DNA of 23,909 bases from RUG13615 sp040307715 (lineage in GTDB: Bacteria; Bacillota; Clostridia; Peptostreptococcales; Anaerovoracaceae). Shown here one piece after another: positions 21,951-23,909 of this stretch; positions within the stretch are counted from its first letter, which is position 1; each line of letters starts with the position of its first letter. The position numbers and the translations under genes are program-made. Under the pieces are notes generated by a model. The model had not been told where the DNA came from and did no database searches. It saw only the letters and a list, made by a program, of their open reading frames with translations. The stretch lies in contig JAWRJC010000020.1 of NCBI GenBank assembly GCA_040307715.1, positions 1-23,909 of the forward strand. The letters are read 5' to 3'.

Positions 21951-22595
21951 ATGAATCTGGTATTGTTAGGCCCTCCCGGAGCGGGCAAGGGTACCCAGGC
22001 CGCAAGGATCGTTGAAAAGTATGCGATCCCGCACATCTCCACCGGAGATATCTTCCGCAAGAACATCAAGGAAGGTACGGAACTTGGGAAAAAGGCACAG
22101 GAATACATGAATAAGGGCGAACTGGTCCCGGACAGCCTGGTCATCGAGATCGCGCTGGACAGACTGAATGAAGACGACTGTAAGGTCGGATTCCTTCTCG
22201 ACGGGTTCCCCCGCACAGTCGAACAGGCGGAAGCGCTGGATGCGTATCTGGCGGAAAAAGACCAGAAGGTCGACAAAGTGCTCGACATGGATGTCAAAAA
22301 AGAGATCCTGATGGAGCGCCTGACCGGACGGCGCGTCTGCAAAGACTGCGGCGCCACCTACAACGTTGTCGGCATGCCCCCCAAAAAGGAAGGCATCTGC
22401 GACGTCTGCGGCGGCGAACTGTATCAGAGAGCGGACGATACCGCTGAGACTGTTGAAAACCGTATCGAAGTGTACAACAGCCAGACAAAACCGCTGATCG
22501 ATTACTACGAAAAGGCCGGCAATATCGTCCATATGGACGGCAGCATCGGCTACGAGGAGCTCTTCGCGGAGATCGTGAAGCTCCTGGGAGAGTAG
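21951..22595 (+). CDS. adk: Adenylate kinase (zinc-lid type)
   Basis: A 214-aa protein that converts ATP + AMP to two ADP. The P-loop GPPGAGKGTQ lies at 7-16, the AMP-binding STGDIFR near 30-36, FLLDGFPRT near 80-88. The lid carries CKDC...CDVC, the four-cysteine zinc site typical of Gram-positive enzymes. Two adjacent ATGs (21948, 21951) and two overlapping Shine-Dalgarno cores (AAGGAG, AGGAG) make the start ambiguous by one residue; the family N-terminus MNLVLLGPP favours 21951. It follows secY and precedes map by 3 bases, a common order. Confidence 0.97.
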   Translation: MNLVLLGPPGAGKGTQAARIVEKYAIPHISTGDIFRKNIKEGTELGKKAQEYMNKGELVPDSLVIEIALDRLNEDDCKVGFLLDGFPRTVEQAEALDAYLAEKDQKVDKVLDMDVKKEILMERLTGRRVCKDCGATYNVVGMPPKKEGICDVCGGELYQRADDTAETVENRIEVYNSQTKPLIDYYEKAGNIVHMDGSIGYEELFAEIVKLLGE

Positions 22596-22598
22596 ACA

Positions 22599-23351
22599 AT
22601 GATCAATATCAAAAGCGAATGGGAACTGGACATCATGCGTACCTGCGCCCACGTCACCGGAGAGATCCTGCGTGACCTGGCCGGGTACATCGAGCCGGGC
22701 ATGAGCACACTGGACATCGACCGGTTCGTAGAGAACCGGATCCGGAAGGAGAAAATGACTCCTTCCTTCCTGGGGCTCTATGACTTTCCGGCTTCGGCCT
22801 GCATCTCGGTCAACGAGGAAGTCGTACACGGCATCCCGCGGGCGGACAGGATCCTCAAAGAAGGGGACATCGTCAGCGTGGATACCGGGGCGACCTACAA
22901 AGGGTACGTCAGCGATGCAGCCAGGACCTATCCGGTCGGCGAGGTCAGCCAGGTCGCCAAAGACCTGATGGCCGCCGCTGAAAAAGGCTTTTTCGCCGCC
23001 ATCGAATTCGCACGGCCGGGGTGCCGTGTGAGCGATATCTCCCACGCAGTCCAGGAGACTGTGGAAGCGGCGGGATTCGGGATCGTGCGAGAACTCGTCG
23101 GACACGGCGTCGGCCGCGTCATGCACGAGGATCCGCAGATCCCCAACTATGGGAGAGCGGGCAGAGGCCCGCGGATTGCCAAAGGCATGGTCTTCGCGAT
23201 CGAGCCCATGATCACGGAAGGGACGTACCAGGTGGAAGTCCTGAGCGATGAATGGACGTACGTGACGGCGGACCGCAAGCTGGCGGCGCACTACGAGAAT
23301 TCGGTGATCATCACCGACGACAAACCGGAAATCATCACATTGGTAAAGTGA
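22599..23351 (+). CDS. map: Type I methionine aminopeptidase
   Basis: A 250-aa enzyme that removes the initiator Met from new proteins at the ribosome. All five metal ligands are visible: Asp95 (VSVDTGA), Asp106 (SDAART), His169 (GHGVGR), Glu202 (AIEPM) and Glu233 (HYENSV). His77 (VVHGIP) also matches the family. The length is normal for the short type Ia enzyme without an N-terminal zinc extension. The gene lies 3 bases after adk, with GGGAGAG inside adk, so coupling is likely. Confidence 0.97.
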   Translation: MINIKSEWELDIMRTCAHVTGEILRDLAGYIEPGMSTLDIDRFVENRIRKEKMTPSFLGLYDFPASACISVNEEVVHGIPRADRILKEGDIVSVDTGATYKGYVSDAARTYPVGEVSQVAKDLMAAAEKGFFAAIEFARPGCRVSDISHAVQETVEAAGFGIVRELVGHGVGRVMHEDPQIPNYGRAGRGPRIAKGMVFAIEPMITEGTYQVEVLSDEWTYVTADRKLAAHYENSVIITDDKPEIITLVK

Positions 23352-23360
23352 GGTATCACA

Positions 23361-23582
23361 ATGGCGAAAAAAGATGTTATTGAGGCCGAAGGCGTCGTTG
23401 TTGATGCCCAGCCCAACGCGATGTTCGTAGTCGAACTCGACGGCAGCAAGCACAGAGTGCTGGCGACCGTCTCCGGGAAGATCCGTATGAACTTCATCCG
23501 GATCCTGCCGGGTGATAAAGTCAAAGTGGAACTGTCCCCGTATGATCTTACGAGGGGCCGTATCACCTGGAGGAGCAAATAG
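23361..23582 (+). CDS. infA: Translation initiation factor IF-1
   Basis: A 73-aa OB-fold protein that begins AKKDVIEAEGVVVDAQPNAM and contains HRVLATVSGKIRMNFIRILP and YDLTRGRITWR, the standard IF-1 motifs. It blocks the A site during initiation. A short GAGGT precedes the ATG, 9 bases after map. Confidence 0.97.
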   Translation: MAKKDVIEAEGVVVDAQPNAMFVVELDGSKHRVLATVSGKIRMNFIRILPGDKVKVELSPYDLTRGRITWRSK

Positions 23583-23612
23583 CTCACGGCAGACAACGTA
23601 GGAGGTTGAAAG

Positions 23613-23726
23613 ATGAAAGTCAGAGCATCCGTAAAACCGATCTGTGAGAAGTGCAAGGTCATCAAGCGCAAGGGCAAGGTCATGGTCATTTGCGAGAACC
23701 CGAAGCACAAGCAGAAGCAAGGTTGA
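23613..23726 (+). CDS. rpmJ: 50S ribosomal protein L36
   Basis: A 37-aa protein with Cys11-x2-Cys14, Cys27 and His32, the zinc-binding set of L36. It begins [14 protein letters not shown], is preceded by TAGGAGG, and ends with TGA at 23724-23726. It is the last gene of the S10-spc run. Its stop codon lies inside the -35 box of the next promoter. The protein completes the 50S near the A-site finger region. Confidence 0.97.
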
Positions 23727-23751
23727 CAAAAGCGCGATAATGCGGTATTCT
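23723..23751 (+). promoter_or_regulatory. Consensus promoter for the rpsM (alpha) operon
   Basis: TTGACA (23723-23728) overlaps the rpmJ stop, followed by a 17-base spacer and TATTCT (23746-23751). The -35 is perfect and the -10 matches five of six positions. RNA would start near 23758, so the alpha operon can be transcribed independently of S10-spc. Confidence 0.87.
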
Positions 23752-23757
23752 AAATCG

Positions 23758-23899
23758 TTGCGCAAAGCAATGGGCAACGACTGCGATTCTGCGATTCCGC
23801 AAACGCGCACAAAGTTATAACAGCCGCTGGGAAGCGGCAGAACACATCCCGTTTATATCGCTCAGATTTGCGACGGAAGATGGGAACAGGAGGAAACGT
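23758..23899 (+). promoter_or_regulatory. Structured leader of the rpsM operon
   Basis: About 142 bases before rpsM. CGTTGC (23756-23761) pairs with GCAACG (23774-23779) at or just before the RNA start. TGCGATTC occurs twice in tandem (23782-23797). GCCGCT-GGGA-AGCGGC (23823-23838) is a perfect 6-bp GNRA-type hairpin. AGGAGG is at 23888-23893. In Escherichia coli an rpsM leader is bound by S4; that is not shown here. Confidence 0.45.
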
Positions 23900-23909
23900 A
23901 TGGCACGTA
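23900..23909 (+). CDS. rpsM: 30S ribosomal protein S13, first codons only
   Basis: ATG-GCA-CGT (Met-Ala-Arg) follows AGGAGG by six bases and runs off the window. The identity is inferred from the first residues, which fit S13, and from the conserved order infA-rpmJ-rpsM. Only three codons are visible. Confidence 0.75.

Noticed and set aside
21966..23810. A 614-codon open frame on the minus strand opposite adk-map-infA-rpmJ
   Set aside because: It mirrors strongly conserved plus-strand genes. Its composition (Asp/His/Arg-rich) is what reverse-complemented biased codons give, and no start signal was seen. The same applies to the long minus frames at 17988-19748 and 14339-15730.
1..23909. CRISPR arrays, insertion sequences, phage genes, tRNA or rRNA genes
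   Set aside because: None seen: no regularly spaced repeats, transposase-like frames, integrases or recognisable tRNA cloverleaf sequences in the gaps.

Overview
The window is a 23.9 kb piece of a Gram-positive (Bacillota) chromosome, most likely a Clostridia-type anaerobe. Pointers are the zinc-type S14 (CxxC...CxxC), an adenylate kinase with a four-cysteine lid, an EcfA-EcfA-EcfT energy-coupling module with a QueT-type S component, a long TGS-containing nucleoside kinase, strong AGGAGG-type ribosome binding sites, GTG and TTG starts, and sigma-A-like promoters. Base composition looks moderately GC-rich by eye. The species cannot be named from the sequence alone.

Region 1 (1-5946) opens with the 3' end of the EF-Tu gene and its terminator. 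It continues with a YitT-family membrane protein. Then comes a tightly packed run: aroD, two ECF ATPase genes, ecfT, a QueT-like S component and trmB. The aroD/ecfA1, ecfA1/ecfA2 and ecfA2/ecfT junctions overlap by 1, 16 and 4 bases, so this looks like one operon. Region 2 (5987-9142) has a PLP aminotransferase with a clear terminator, a membrane-anchored HtrA-like protease that lacks a PDZ domain, and a small YdbC/PC4-like single-strand nucleic-acid-binding protein behind a near-consensus promoter. Region 3 (9143-11249) has a 553-aa nucleoside kinase, then 445 bases without a gene. Those 445 bases hold a terminator, the S10-operon promoter, a long structured leader and a diverged repeat of leader-like sequence.

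Region 4 (11250-23726) is the canonical S10-spc ribosomal protein cluster, all on the plus strand: rpsJ rplC rplD rplW rplB rpsS rplV rpsC rplP rpmC rpsQ rplN rplX rplE rpsN rpsH rplF rplR rpsE rpmD rplO secY adk map infA rpmJ. A consensus promoter overlaps the rpmJ stop codon and drives a roughly 140-nt leader into rpsM, whose first codons end the window.

The gene content is mostly housekeeping. The least explained parts are noncoding: the S10 leader and its repeated element, and structured spacers between rpsJ and rplC and between rpsN and rpsH. The others are the rpsM leader and a two-codon mini-ORF in front of the YdbC gene. These are candidates for autoregulatory or processing RNA elements, but none is proven here. 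Protein-level oddities are a basic/acidic C-terminal extension on S3, an N-terminal cysteine-containing insertion in TrmB, and the PDZ-less HtrA.
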